From contig WLNS01000003.1 of assembly GCA_009699665.1 (NCBI GenBank), positions 1 to 37,691 of the forward strand: a stretch of DNA of 37,691 nt, given 5' to 3'. The translations under genes and the position numbers were made by a program. Below are positions 22,789-30,286 of this stretch, piece by piece (within the stretch, counting starts at the first letter, position 1; each line of letters starts with the position of its first letter). Under the pieces are notes generated by a model. That model was given only the letters and a program-made list of their open reading frames with translations. It was not told where the DNA came from and ran no database searches. Source of the DNA: Actinomycetota bacterium (GTDB lineage Bacteria; Actinomycetota; Actinomycetes; Actinomycetales; Microbacteriaceae).

Positions 22789-23901
22789 CACGAACGTGCC
22801 GCCAATGATGATGCTCACGGCCGACCCCGACAAAACGGCAAGAACGCCCTGAGCTCGAAGCTCGCTGTTGTCAGCAAAGACGAGCTCGTTCATCAGCAGT
22901 GACACCGTGAAGCCAATGCCGGCCACGAGGGCGACGGTGGCGAGGTCCCAGCCGCGAACGCCCGTACCCTTGCGACCGGCGAGAGCGATAAGGGACCCCG
23001 CGGCCATAATTCCCACAAACTTACCCACCGGAAGGGCGATGCCGATTCCCCAAAACGCGGGAGAGAGGTCATCAAGGCTCACCGCAGGGAACGGAACGAG
23101 GGCGGCCACGAACGCAAATACCGGGAGGATGACAGCATTGTTGACTGGTACGAGTGCGTGGGCAATCTTTGCCGAGACCTTGGGGCTCATGAATAATCCC
23201 AGGGCAACGCCGGCGATGGTGCCGTGCACCCCAGAGACCACAACGAGGTACCACGTCAGGGCGGCGAGCACCGCGAGCACCGCATAGCGAACCGCACGTG
23301 GTCCGCGGCTCGCGCTGACGATACACGCGGCAATGACGGCCATGGCGGCGCCGATCAGCGCCCCCAGGTTCAGGCCGTGGGAGAAAAACAGGGCGATGAT
23401 CAGAATGGCCACAAGGTCGTCGAGCACGGCGAGGGCAAGCAGAAAGGCTCGAATGCGCGTCGGCAGTCCGCGTCCCACGAGAGCAACCAGGCCGAGCGCG
23501 AAGGCAATGTCTGTTGCCGTGGCGATGGGCCAGCCGCCGGGCGCGACGGGTCCCGCAATCGCCAGATAAAGTGCGATCGGAACGATCACTCCGCCGAGCG
23601 CGGCCACCGCGGGGGCCACGGCCTTGTGCCACGTGTTGAGATCGCCACGCGTGAGTTCGAACCTGAGCTCAACCGCAATAATGAAAAAGAAGACGGCGAG
23701 CAAACCGTCGGTCACCCAGTGGGCGATGCTGAGATCGAGCCCGATGGAGGCCCATCCCAGATGGCCTTGTGCAAGCGAGATGAGGCCGGGCCCCGCAACC
23801 GAATTGGCAACAATGAGGCCCAGGGTCGCCGCGGCCGCGAGCGCAATCGCGGCATAGCGGTCCGAACGGAACACGTGAATCACGCGACGTTCGGTGGCCA
23901 T
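22744..23901 (-). CDS. nhaA: Na+/H+ antiporter NhaA
   Basis: NhaA expels Na+ in exchange for protons at the cytoplasmic membrane and helps control pH and salt tolerance. About eleven or twelve hydrophobic helices are visible. The unwound-helix motif ATDIAFALG includes Asp131, and the ion-binding pair Asp161-Asp162 lies in LAVLDDLVAI, equivalent to D133, D163 and D164 of the E. coli protein. ALPVGKFVGI supplies the helix-10 Lys. The 385-residue length is normal. It lies 10 bp downstream of the RamB-like regulator on the same strand and may share its transcript. The tail overlaps mfd by 45 bp. Confidence 0.95.
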   Translation of the reverse strand: MATERRVIHVFRSDRYAAIALAAAATLGLIVANSVAGPGLISLAQGHLGWASIGLDLSIAHWVTDGLLAVFFFIIAVELRFELTRGDLNTWHKAVAPAVAALGGVIVPIALYLAIAGPVAPGGWPIATATDIAFALGLVALVGRGLPTRIRAFLLALAVLDDLVAILIIALFFSHGLNLGALIGAAMAVIAACIVSASRGPRAVRYAVLAVLAALTWYLVVVSGVHGTIAGVALGLFMSPKVSAKIAHALVPVNNAVILPVFAFVAALVPFPAVSLDDLSPAFWGIGIALPVGKFVGIMAAGSLIALAGRKGTGVRGWDLATVALVAGIGFTVSLLMNELVFADNSELRAQGVLAVLSGSAVSIIIGGTFVSVRAGLARRRLRDR

Positions 23902-23911
23902 GCGCCCCAGC

Positions 23912-25351
23912 CTACCGAGGCGCTTTGTCGTGTCGTTCGAGGAAGTCGTAGACCTCGGTTTGATCCACTCCGGGAAACGTGCCGGTCGGTAACGGCGAGA
24001 GTACGTAGGGGTTCATGCGTGCGCTGGGCCACGCCTTGCCTGCCCAGCGGTTGCGCAGGTGGTCACTCGGCGTATTGCAGCACGCGGCATCCGGACACGT
24101 AGACGACTGCCGGTAGGCCGTGTCGCGGCCGCGGAACCATTGCGCGTCTTCAAACGCCACCCCGATGCTGATGGCGAATTCTTCGTTGGTGGTGTGCCCG
24201 GTTTGTGTGGCGTCCCAAAATGTTCCGGCCGGCGTGTCGGTGTACTGATAAAACTCGGTGCTGCGATTGGTGCGGGTGAAGGCGATCCGGGAGGGCCATT
24301 TGCGACAGATGGACTGGCCCTCGATGGTTCCGTGCGAATCCGTGGGGATGGGCAGGCCATCGTTCTCGTAACCGCGGAAGAGGCCGCCGTCATCGTTGAC
24401 GCGCAAGAAGTGCACCGAGAGATCGAGGTGGCTGGTTGCGAGGTTCGTAAATCGCAGGGCCGCGGCTTCGTGCGTGACACCGAAGGCATCGCGAAAATCT
24501 TCGATGGCGATGTTGCGGTCTGTTTTTGCCTCACGCAGAAAAGTCACGGAGGGTTCCCGGGGGAGCAGGCACGCGCAGGCAAAATAGTTAATCTCAAGCC
24601 GCTGCTTCAGAAACTCGGCGTAGTTCTCGGGCCGTTCGTGGCCCAAGAGTCTGTGGGCGATGGCTTGCAGCGCCATGGCGCGCAGACCGTGTCCCCCGGG
24701 AATTGACGCGGGCGGAATGTAGATGCGCCCATTCTCGAGATCGGTCACACTGCGGGCAGAACTCGGCAGATCGTCGACATAGATCAGAGTGAAACCGGTG
24801 AGCTCGGCCATTTCGGCAACCGTGCGGTGCATCAGGGCTCCGGAGGTGTGGCCCGCGCGTTTCACCAGGTCTTCGGCCAGCTCATCGAGTTCGGGCATGT
24901 AGTTGGTGTTCTCTCGTTGCACCCGCTGAAGCGCCGTGTTGGCGCGCCGAGCCTCTTCGGGTGTGGCGATGGCTTCCCGGGACCGTCGATCGATCTCTCG
25001 ACTGAGGCCCACAATCATCTCGAGGGCTTCGTCTGGCAGTGACTTGCTGCTGCGCAGCGCGGGCAGATTCATCGACGTGAAGAGCTCTGTGTGCTGCAGG
25101 CGCCCCAACTCGATTTCAAGCTCGGATCGGCGGTCGGGCGCTTCGGCGCTGAGCAGCTCAGCCAGCGGCACACCAAGATGTTCGGCCATTGCGTTGAGGG
25201 CCGAGAGCTTAGGTTCACGTCGGCCATTTTCCATCTGCGACAACTGACTCGGCAGCAGGCCGACGGCTATACCGAGTTGTTCCAGGGTCAGGCCCGCTTG
25301 CGAGCGAAAATATCGGATGCGCTTACCCAGAATCAGCAAATCATTCGCCAT
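23912..25351 (-). CDS. RamB-like XRE-family regulator with degenerate IrrE domain
   Basis: The N-terminal XRE helix-turn-helix (about residues 5-62) has GKRIRYFRSQAGLTLEQLG and LPSQLSQMENGRREPKLS. The middle (about 150-310) is an ImmA/IrrE-like (peptidase M78) domain. Its metal site reads AHRLLGHE instead of HExxH, with the catalytic Glu missing. A C-terminal ScfR-like region carries a Cys cluster, CPDAACC, about 65 residues from the end. Relatives such as RamB of Corynebacterium control acetate and glyoxylate metabolism. Divergence from pckG suggests that gluconeogenesis is a target here, which is inference. ATG 25351 (479 residues) is chosen because TATTGT lies 6 nt upstream; the frame extends 13 codons further. 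nhaA follows by 10 bp. Confidence 0.88.
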   Translation of the reverse strand: MANDLLILGKRIRYFRSQAGLTLEQLGIAVGLLPSQLSQMENGRREPKLSALNAMAEHLGVPLAELLSAEAPDRRSELEIELGRLQHTELFTSMNLPALRSSKSLPDEALEMIVGLSREIDRRSREAIATPEEARRANTALQRVQRENTNYMPELDELAEDLVKRAGHTSGALMHRTVAEMAELTGFTLIYVDDLPSSARSVTDLENGRIYIPPASIPGGHGLRAMALQAIAHRLLGHERPENYAEFLKQRLEINYFACACLLPREPSVTFLREAKTDRNIAIEDFRDAFGVTHEAAALRFTNLATSHLDLSVHFLRVNDDGGLFRGYENDGLPIPTDSHGTIEGQSICRKWPSRIAFTRTNRSTEFYQYTDTPAGTFWDATQTGHTTNEEFAISIGVAFEDAQWFRGRDTAYRQSSTCPDAACCNTPSDHLRNRWAGKAWPSARMNPYVLSPLPTGTFPGVDQTEVYDFLERHDKAPR

Positions 25352-25357
25352 ATCTTC

Positions 25358-25363
25358 ACAATA
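25358..25363 (-). promoter_or_regulatory. -10 box of the RamB-like gene (leaderless)
   Basis: TATTGT on the minus strand ends 6 nt before the ATG at 25351. It decides between the two possible starts of this gene. Confidence 0.5.
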
Positions 25364-25370
25364 CGTGAAA

Positions 25371-25384
25371 AAAGACGATTCTTT
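25371..25384. promoter_or_regulatory. Inverted repeat next to the RamB-like promoter
   Basis: AAAGA-CGAT-TCTTT lies just upstream of the -10 box of the regulator, across its spacer and -35 region. It is placed well for autorepression. It does not match the AACTTTGCAAA-type site known for corynebacterial RamB. Confidence 0.3.
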
Positions 25385-25412
25385 ATTCAATGGGGGACGC
25401 TAGTTGGGCGGT

Positions 25413-25428
25413 AATACCCCTCAGTATT
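25413..25428. promoter_or_regulatory. Inverted repeat upstream of pckG
   Basis: AATAC-CCCTCA-GTATT lies 69 bp before the pckG ATG, in the 105-145 bp divergent gap, and is followed by another AATAC at 25431-25435. It is a candidate operator in or near the pckG promoter. No clear -35/-10 pair could be assigned. Confidence 0.35.
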
Positions 25429-25496
25429 GAAATACAGCAGAGATTCACGCCCGAGACGGCATCGCTGGATGAGACGAACGAGACAAGGGACTTCTG

Positions 25497-27353
25497 ATGA
25501 CTGCCACACCCGCCACTCCCGTAAGAGATGTTCCCATTGCTGCCGGCGTGAATGCACCTGCTTTCGTCACCAACCAAAGTCTGCTGACGTGGGTGGGCGA
25601 GATTGCCGCGCTGACCAAGCCCGAGCGCATTCACTGGTGCGACGGCTCGCAGCAGGAGTGGTACGAGCTCACGCGTGACCTGATCGCCCAGGGCGTTTTG
25701 ATTCCCCTGAATCCCGACGTGCGCCCCGATAGTTTTCTCGTGCGTTCCGATCCCGACGATGTTGCCCGCGTCGAAGACCGCACCTTTATTTGTTCACTCA
25801 AGAAAGAGGATGCGGGGCCCACCAACAACTGGCGTGATCCGGCCGGAATGCTTGACGAACTGCGTGGCCTCTTCGATGGCAGCATGCGGGGCCGCACCAT
25901 GTATGTCGTTCCCTTCTCGATGGGCCCGCTTGGTGGTCCCATCTCGCAGTTGGGCGTGCAGGTGACCGATTCGCCTTACGCGGTGTTGAACATGCGCATC
26001 ATGACCCGCATGGGAACAGACGCGCTCAAGCTCATCGGCGAAAAGACGCCATGGGTGCCCGCCGTGCACTCCGTTGGCTACCCTCTCGTCGATAGTGCGG
26101 GCAAGCGCACCGATGACATCGCGTGGCCGAGCAACCTGACCAAGTACATCTGCCACTTCCCCGAGTCGCGAGAAATTTGGTCGTACGGATCGGGCTACGG
26201 CGGCAATGCGCTGCTGTCGAAGAAGTGCTTCAGTCTGCGGATCGGCTCGTACATGGGTCGTCAAGAGGGCTGGCTGGCCGAGCACATGCTTATTCTCAAG
26301 CTCACCTCGCCCGAGGGAAAGACATACCACGTGGCAGCGGCGTTCCCGTCGGCCTGTGGCAAGACCAACCTGGCGATGATCACCCCGACCCTTCCCGGCT
26401 GGACCGCCGAAACCATCGGCGACGATATCGCATGGCTGCGCCCCGGCGCGGACGGTCGGCTCTATGCCATCAACCCCGAGGCAGGCTTCTTTGGCGTGGC
26501 GCCGGGTACCGGCGAGAAGACCAACCCGGTTGCCATGCACACCATCTGGGGAAACACAATCTTCACAAACGTGGCCCTCACCGACGAGGGTGACGTCTGG
26601 TGGGAGGGTATGACCGAGCAGGTTCCCGCTCATCTCGTTGACTGGCGCGGAGACGACTGGACGCCCGAATCCGGACGCCTCGCTGCACACGCCAACTCGC
26701 GCTTCACCGTGCCCATTCAACAGTGCCCCACGCTGTCGGATGAATGGTTCGAGAGCGACGGGGTGCCTCTCGACGCGATTATCTTTGGCGGTCGTCGGGC
26801 CACCAACATTCCGTTGGTTGCCGAAGCCTTGGACTGGGAGCACGGTGTATTCATTGGCGCGACCGTCTCGAGTGAGCAGACGGCCGCCGCCGAGGGAACC
26901 GTGGGCGAACTGCGCCGCGACCCCTTTGCCATGCTGCCGTTCTGCGGTTACAACATGGCCGACTATTGGCAGCACTGGCTCGACATGGGCGTAAAGCTCG
27001 GAGCCAATGCGCCCAAGATTTATCAGGTGAACTGGTTCCGCAAAGATGACGCGGGCCACTTTCTGTGGCCAGGATTCGGCGAGAACTCGCGCGTTCTTGA
27101 GTGGATTTGTCGCCGCATAGACGGTGAGGTCGAGGTCAATGAGCTTCCCGTGGGACGCGTTCCGGCCGCGGGGTCGCTCAACATCGACGGCTTGGATGTG
27201 ACAACCGACGACATGGCTCAACTCTTCGCGGTCGACACCGACATGTGGAACGCCGAGTGCGATTTGACGGAACGCTTCTTTGACCAGTTCGGAAAGCGAC
27301 TCCCCGAGGAATTGACTACTCAGCTTGCGGCACTGCGCCAGCGGTTGATGTAG
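25497..27353 (+). CDS. pckG: Phosphoenolpyruvate carboxykinase (GTP)
   Basis: PckG converts oxaloacetate and GTP to phosphoenolpyruvate, GDP and CO2, the entry step of gluconeogenesis. The 618-residue protein has the GTP-form features: ERIHWCDGSQQEW near the N-terminus, the PEPCK P-loop AAFPSACGKTNLAM (about residues 282-295) with the reactive Cys, DDIAWLRPGADG after it, and NWFRKDDAGHFLWPGFGEN near 513. The ATG has AAGGGA 7 nt upstream. A RamB-like regulator is divergent from it. Two hairpins follow the stop. Confidence 0.97.
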   Translation: MTATPATPVRDVPIAAGVNAPAFVTNQSLLTWVGEIAALTKPERIHWCDGSQQEWYELTRDLIAQGVLIPLNPDVRPDSFLVRSDPDDVARVEDRTFICSLKKEDAGPTNNWRDPAGMLDELRGLFDGSMRGRTMYVVPFSMGPLGGPISQLGVQVTDSPYAVLNMRIMTRMGTDALKLIGEKTPWVPAVHSVGYPLVDSAGKRTDDIAWPSNLTKYICHFPESREIWSYGSGYGGNALLSKKCFSLRIGSYMGRQEGWLAEHMLILKLTSPEGKTYHVAAAFPSACGKTNLAMITPTLPGWTAETIGDDIAWLRPGADGRLYAINPEAGFFGVAPGTGEKTNPVAMHTIWGNTIFTNVALTDEGDVWWEGMTEQVPAHLVDWRGDDWTPESGRLAAHANSRFTVPIQQCPTLSDEWFESDGVPLDAIIFGGRRATNIPLVAEALDWEHGVFIGATVSSEQTAAAEGTVGELRRDPFAMLPFCGYNMADYWQHWLDMGVKLGANAPKIYQVNWFRKDDAGHFLWPGFGENSRVLEWICRRIDGEVEVNELPVGRVPAAGSLNIDGLDVTTDDMAQLFAVDTDMWNAECDLTERFFDQFGKRLPEELTTQLAALRQRLM

Positions 27354-27363
27354 CTCACAGGCC

Positions 27364-27399
27364 GCGATGCCTGTCGGATCGTCTCACCGGCGGCATCGC
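27364..27399 (+). terminator. First hairpin after pckG
   Basis: GCGATGCC (27364-27371) pairs with GGCATCGC (27392-27399) around a 20-nt loop. The loop sequence GATCGTCTCACCGG resembles the loop of the stronger hairpin that follows. No U-run is present, so it may assist termination or protect the 3' end. Confidence 0.4.
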
Positions 27400-27407
27400 T
27401 TATCAAG

Positions 27408-27448
27408 AAGTGGGAGCATCCGGCTCGTCTCATCGGATGCTCCCACTT
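27408..27448 (+). terminator. Strong hairpin terminator of pckG
   Basis: A perfect 15-bp stem joins AAGTGGGAGCATCCG (27408-27422) to CGGATGCTCCCACTT (27434-27448), with an 11-nt loop. The U-tract is short (ACTTTCTCG), as often seen in actinobacteria. It separates pckG from mazG. Confidence 0.75.
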
Positions 27449-27516
27449 TCTCGTGTAACAATGGCTCTCACGCACGAAGATAATTAGCGTTTGTGTGCTC
27501 ACCCACGGGAGGTTTC

Positions 27517-28182
27517 ATGTCGGATTCACACGACACTCCCGCCATGCGCGATCTTGCCGAGGTTATTGAGCGACTGCGCGCTGAGGGCGGCTGCCCGTGG
27601 TGTGCGGAACAAACGCACGCGTCGCTCGTGCAGTACCTGCTCGAAGAGACCTACGAATTGATCGAGGCGATCGAGTCAGGCAACCGCGACGACATGCTCG
27701 AAGAGCTCGGTGATGTGCTTTACCAGGTCGTCTTTCACGCGAGTCTGTCGGCCGAGACGGGTGGTCAGGTCTTCACTCTCGAAGACGTGGCGCGCAAGGC
27801 CAGCGACAAAATGATCGGCCGCCACCCCCACGTTTTTGGCGATGTTCAATATGAGACCGCGGATGACGTGATTGCGGTGTGGGAAGAGTTGAAGAAGGTG
27901 GATAAGCCGGGGCGTGAGTCCACGCTCGACGGCATTCCGCAGTCCTTGCCCGCGCTAGCCCTCGCCGACAAACTCTTGGGTAAGGCCGCCAAACTCGAAC
28001 TCATCGACATCGGTTCTCCGGCGCCGTTTAGCTTTGACAGCGAAGACGATCTCGGACCCCTGTTGATGGCAATCGTTGCGTCGGCGCGGGCCCAGGGTCT
28101 TGATGCCGAGCGCGCCCTGCGCTCGACGTTGCGCGATCTGCAGGTTGAGATTCGAGCGGCCGAAGCTTCCGAGGCCGAATAG
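27517..28182 (+). CDS. mazG: MazG nucleoside triphosphate pyrophosphohydrolase
   Basis: MazG hydrolyses (d)NTPs, including damaged ones, to NMP and pyrophosphate, cleaning the nucleotide pool and influencing stress survival. The Mg-binding motifs EETYELIEA (about residue 44) and EELGDVLYQ (about 63) are intact, as is KMIGRHPHVFGDV. The usual CPWD motif reads CPWC at about 28-31. The protein is 221 residues, with one full MazG domain and a diverged C-terminal part. ATG 27517 has GGGAGG 4 nt upstream; an in-frame GTG lies 8 codons earlier. A mazG gene between mfd and eno is typical of actinobacteria. Confidence 0.94.
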   Translation: MSDSHDTPAMRDLAEVIERLRAEGGCPWCAEQTHASLVQYLLEETYELIEAIESGNRDDMLEELGDVLYQVVFHASLSAETGGQVFTLEDVARKASDKMIGRHPHVFGDVQYETADDVIAVWEELKKVDKPGRESTLDGIPQSLPALALADKLLGKAAKLELIDIGSPAPFSFDSEDDLGPLLMAIVASARAQGLDAERALRSTLRDLQVEIRAAEASEAE

Positions 28183-28204
28183 TCATCGGTCGGCCCCCGT
28201 CGGG

Positions 28205-29338
28205 CTAAACCATTCCGGTCGCCCGACCGTAGGCCAGGGGGCCACCCTTCTCGGCCGGGAAGCCATAGCCGAGCACAAAGACGGTATCGACGTCTTCGGC
28301 GCTCGCGGCAATGCCGTCGGCCACAACCTGCTGCCCCTCGGCAATCAGGGCGCCCACGCAGCGTGCCACGATCTCATCCGCCCCCATCGGGCTCGCCGCC
28401 ACGCCCACATGGCCGCGGGCCGCCGTGAGCAGCGAATCGATCTCGGGTCGGTCCACATAGGTGCGGTCAGGGCCGTGTGTGTACCATCCCGATCCGGTCT
28501 TGTTGCCGAGGTCTCCGCGCGCCACCACGTCACCCATCAGGGACCAGCCGAGTTCGTCGCCGTCGCCGGCCTCGCGACGAATATGCCAGAGAACGTCGAG
28601 CCCGATGAGATCCATCACGCGAAAAGGACCCATCTTGAAACCAAACTCTTCCAAGGCAGCGTCAATCTGCCGTGGTGTCGCTCCCTCGAGGGCACAGTCG
28701 AGAGCCTCAAGAAGAAAGGCGTCAAAGACGCGATTGCCAATGAACCCAAAACCGACCTGGGCCACGACCGCTGTTTTGCCCATGCGAGCCACCACATCGA
28801 GTGCGGTGGCGAGCGTGGCCGCCGAGGTATCGCGAGCGTCAATGACCTCGACCAACTTTTGCACGTGCGCGGGCGAGAAGAAGTGCAGCCCAAAAACCTG
28901 TGGTCCACGCGACGTCACATCGGCGATGGCGTTCACGTCAAGGGTCGACGTGTTTGTCGCAAGAAGCGCACCGGGGTGAACCGTGCGATCAAGTTCGGCA
29001 AAGAGTGCGCGTTTGGCATCGAGGTTTTCGACGATTGCCTCGACTACGAGATCGACCTCAGCGATTTCTGTCATCTCGAGTGCCGCGTTCAGGCGCGCGT
29101 TCATGCGGGCGGCAGCATCCGCAGAGAGGGCGCCCTTCTCGGCCTGGCGACCAAGTTCGGTCGTAATCCAGGCCACCGCCTCATCGGCGCGTCCGGGAGC
29201 CGTGTCGAGCAGAGTGACGTCACATTCGGCACGAAGTAACGACAGCGCGATGCCCCGCCCCATGTGTCCCGAGCCAACGACGGCAACCCGTGAGACTTGT
29301 TTGGTGGGACTCGACGCGTCCGCTCCCGGGCCGATCAC
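28205..29338 (-). CDS. 3-hydroxyacyl-CoA dehydrogenase
   Basis: This enzyme oxidises 3-hydroxyacyl-CoA to 3-ketoacyl-CoA with NAD, as in beta-oxidation or 3-hydroxybutyryl-CoA metabolism. The N-terminal Rossmann fold has VVGSGHMGRGIA. The catalytic region includes ATNTSTLDVNAIA and GLHFFSPAHVQKLVEVI. The C-terminal helical domain appears twice (FIGNRVFDAFLLEAL and the weaker GYGFPAEKGGPLAYGR). There is no enoyl-CoA hydratase domain. The GTG at 29338 overlaps the stop of the upstream gene in GTGA, giving 377 residues; a TTG three codons earlier is the alternative. It is co-transcribed with the NmrA-like gene. Confidence 0.92.
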   Translation of the reverse strand: MIGPGADASSPTKQVSRVAVVGSGHMGRGIALSLLRAECDVTLLDTAPGRADEAVAWITTELGRQAEKGALSADAAARMNARLNAALEMTEIAEVDLVVEAIVENLDAKRALFAELDRTVHPGALLATNTSTLDVNAIADVTSRGPQVFGLHFFSPAHVQKLVEVIDARDTSAATLATALDVVARMGKTAVVAQVGFGFIGNRVFDAFLLEALDCALEGATPRQIDAALEEFGFKMGPFRVMDLIGLDVLWHIRREAGDGDELGWSLMGDVVARGDLGNKTGSGWYTHGPDRTYVDRPEIDSLLTAARGHVGVAASPMGADEIVARCVGALIAEGQQVVADGIAASAEDVDTVFVLGYGFPAEKGGPLAYGRATGMV

Positions 29339-30186
29339 AGATCGCAAGCGATGAACTGCTCGCGGTAGTTCTGAATGTGACGGTCGAGTGGTGCAGCCGC
29401 CACGCCCGACAGCGTGCGAATGTCATCGGTAACGATCGACATTTCGTCGGCGCGAATTGAGTAGAAGCAGCTGCGACGTGACTCCTTCATGGCCACCGGA
29501 TCCGGAAGTCCCTTGGTGAGCAGGCGATCGAAGTCGTCGACATCTTCATAGGAGAGATGAGTTCCAAGCAGGCTGTTGACGCGTTCGGCTGTCTGGCTGA
29601 ATGTGAGCGCCTCGGGGCCGGTGAGGTTATAGGTTTTGCCCGCGTGACCCGGGGTGCGCAGGGCGCCCGCAACCGCGGCACCGATGTCGCGTCGAGATAC
29701 CCAACTCGCAGAGCCGTCGCCACCTGGCGCAGCGCAGAGGCCCTGGTCAAACATGAGGGGGGAGCTGGACTGGTAGAGGCTGGTGCGCAAGAAGGTGAAG
29801 GGCACGCCCGAGGCACGAATCATGTCTTCGGTTTCGGCGTGCGAAACACTGTGAATGAAGACCGCATCGGTGGCTGCGTTGACGAACGAGAGATAGGCGA
29901 GCTGGGCGACGTCAGCCTGCCCGGCGGCTTCGACGAAGGCACTGTGCTTGCGCAAGCGCTCGTCGTGTGTCTCGTAGAGCGAGACCATGAACACGCAGTC
30001 GCCCGGGTTGAGTGCGTCGGCCAGTCGCTGGGGATCCGCAAAATCACCTTCGACAACCTCGGCCGCACCGAGGTGGCGAGCTCGCGAGGCGTCTCGAACA
30101 AGCAGTCGCACGTCAACGCCCGACTCAATAAGCACTCGCGCGGCCTCGCCACCCACGTGGCCGGTCGCACCGGTAATAACAATCAT
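29335..30186 (-). CDS. NmrA-like NAD(P)-binding oxidoreductase or regulator
   Basis: This is an atypical short-chain dehydrogenase of 283 residues. VITGATGHVGGEAARVL at the N-terminus is the dinucleotide-binding motif, and EGDFADPQ follows the second strand. The later part (FTFLRTSLYQSS, YNLTGPEALTFSQTAERVN) is characteristic of the NmrA/QorB group. It lacks a clear YxxxK catalytic pair, so it may sense NAD(P)H rather than catalyse, or it may act as a quinone reductase of the QorB kind. The substrate is unknown. AGAGGA precedes the ATG. It overlaps the 3-hydroxyacyl-CoA dehydrogenase gene by 4 bp and is divergent from the acyl-CoA ligase gene, suggesting common control. Confidence 0.85.
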   Translation of the reverse strand: MIVITGATGHVGGEAARVLIESGVDVRLLVRDASRARHLGAAEVVEGDFADPQRLADALNPGDCVFMVSLYETHDERLRKHSAFVEAAGQADVAQLAYLSFVNAATDAVFIHSVSHAETEDMIRASGVPFTFLRTSLYQSSSPLMFDQGLCAAPGGDGSASWVSRRDIGAAVAGALRTPGHAGKTYNLTGPEALTFSQTAERVNSLLGTHLSYEDVDDFDRLLTKGLPDPVAMKESRRSCFYSIRADEMSIVTDDIRTLSGVAAAPLDRHIQNYREQFIACDL

Positions 30187-30274
30187 GATGAGTCCTCTTC
30201 GCTGGGTTGGTCACGCGGTCTGGGTAATCGAAACCTCGGCAACGTCTCCATTCTTACCGTGAAAACCCAGCGCG

Positions 30275-30280
30275 TATAGT
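30275..30280 (+). promoter_or_regulatory. -10 box of the acyl-CoA ligase gene (leaderless)
   Basis: TATAGT, five of six consensus, ends 6 nt before the ATG at 30287. TTCTTA at 30251-30256 may act as -35 with an 18-bp spacer. No SD is present. Confidence 0.55.
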
Positions 30281-30286
30281 GTCACC

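Noticed and set aside
25794..27221. 475-codon minus-strand frame opposite pckG
   Set aside because: Shadow of a strongly biased gene; no start signal or motif.
28076..29239. 387-codon plus-strand frame opposite the 3-hydroxyacyl-CoA dehydrogenase gene
   Set aside because: The minus-strand gene has clear Rossmann and catalytic motifs; the plus frame has none.
30222..30236. GGTTTCGATTACC-like string (minus strand) resembling half of the REP-like unit
   Set aside because: Only one half is present, with no paired CTACTCAACC arm, so it is probably chance.
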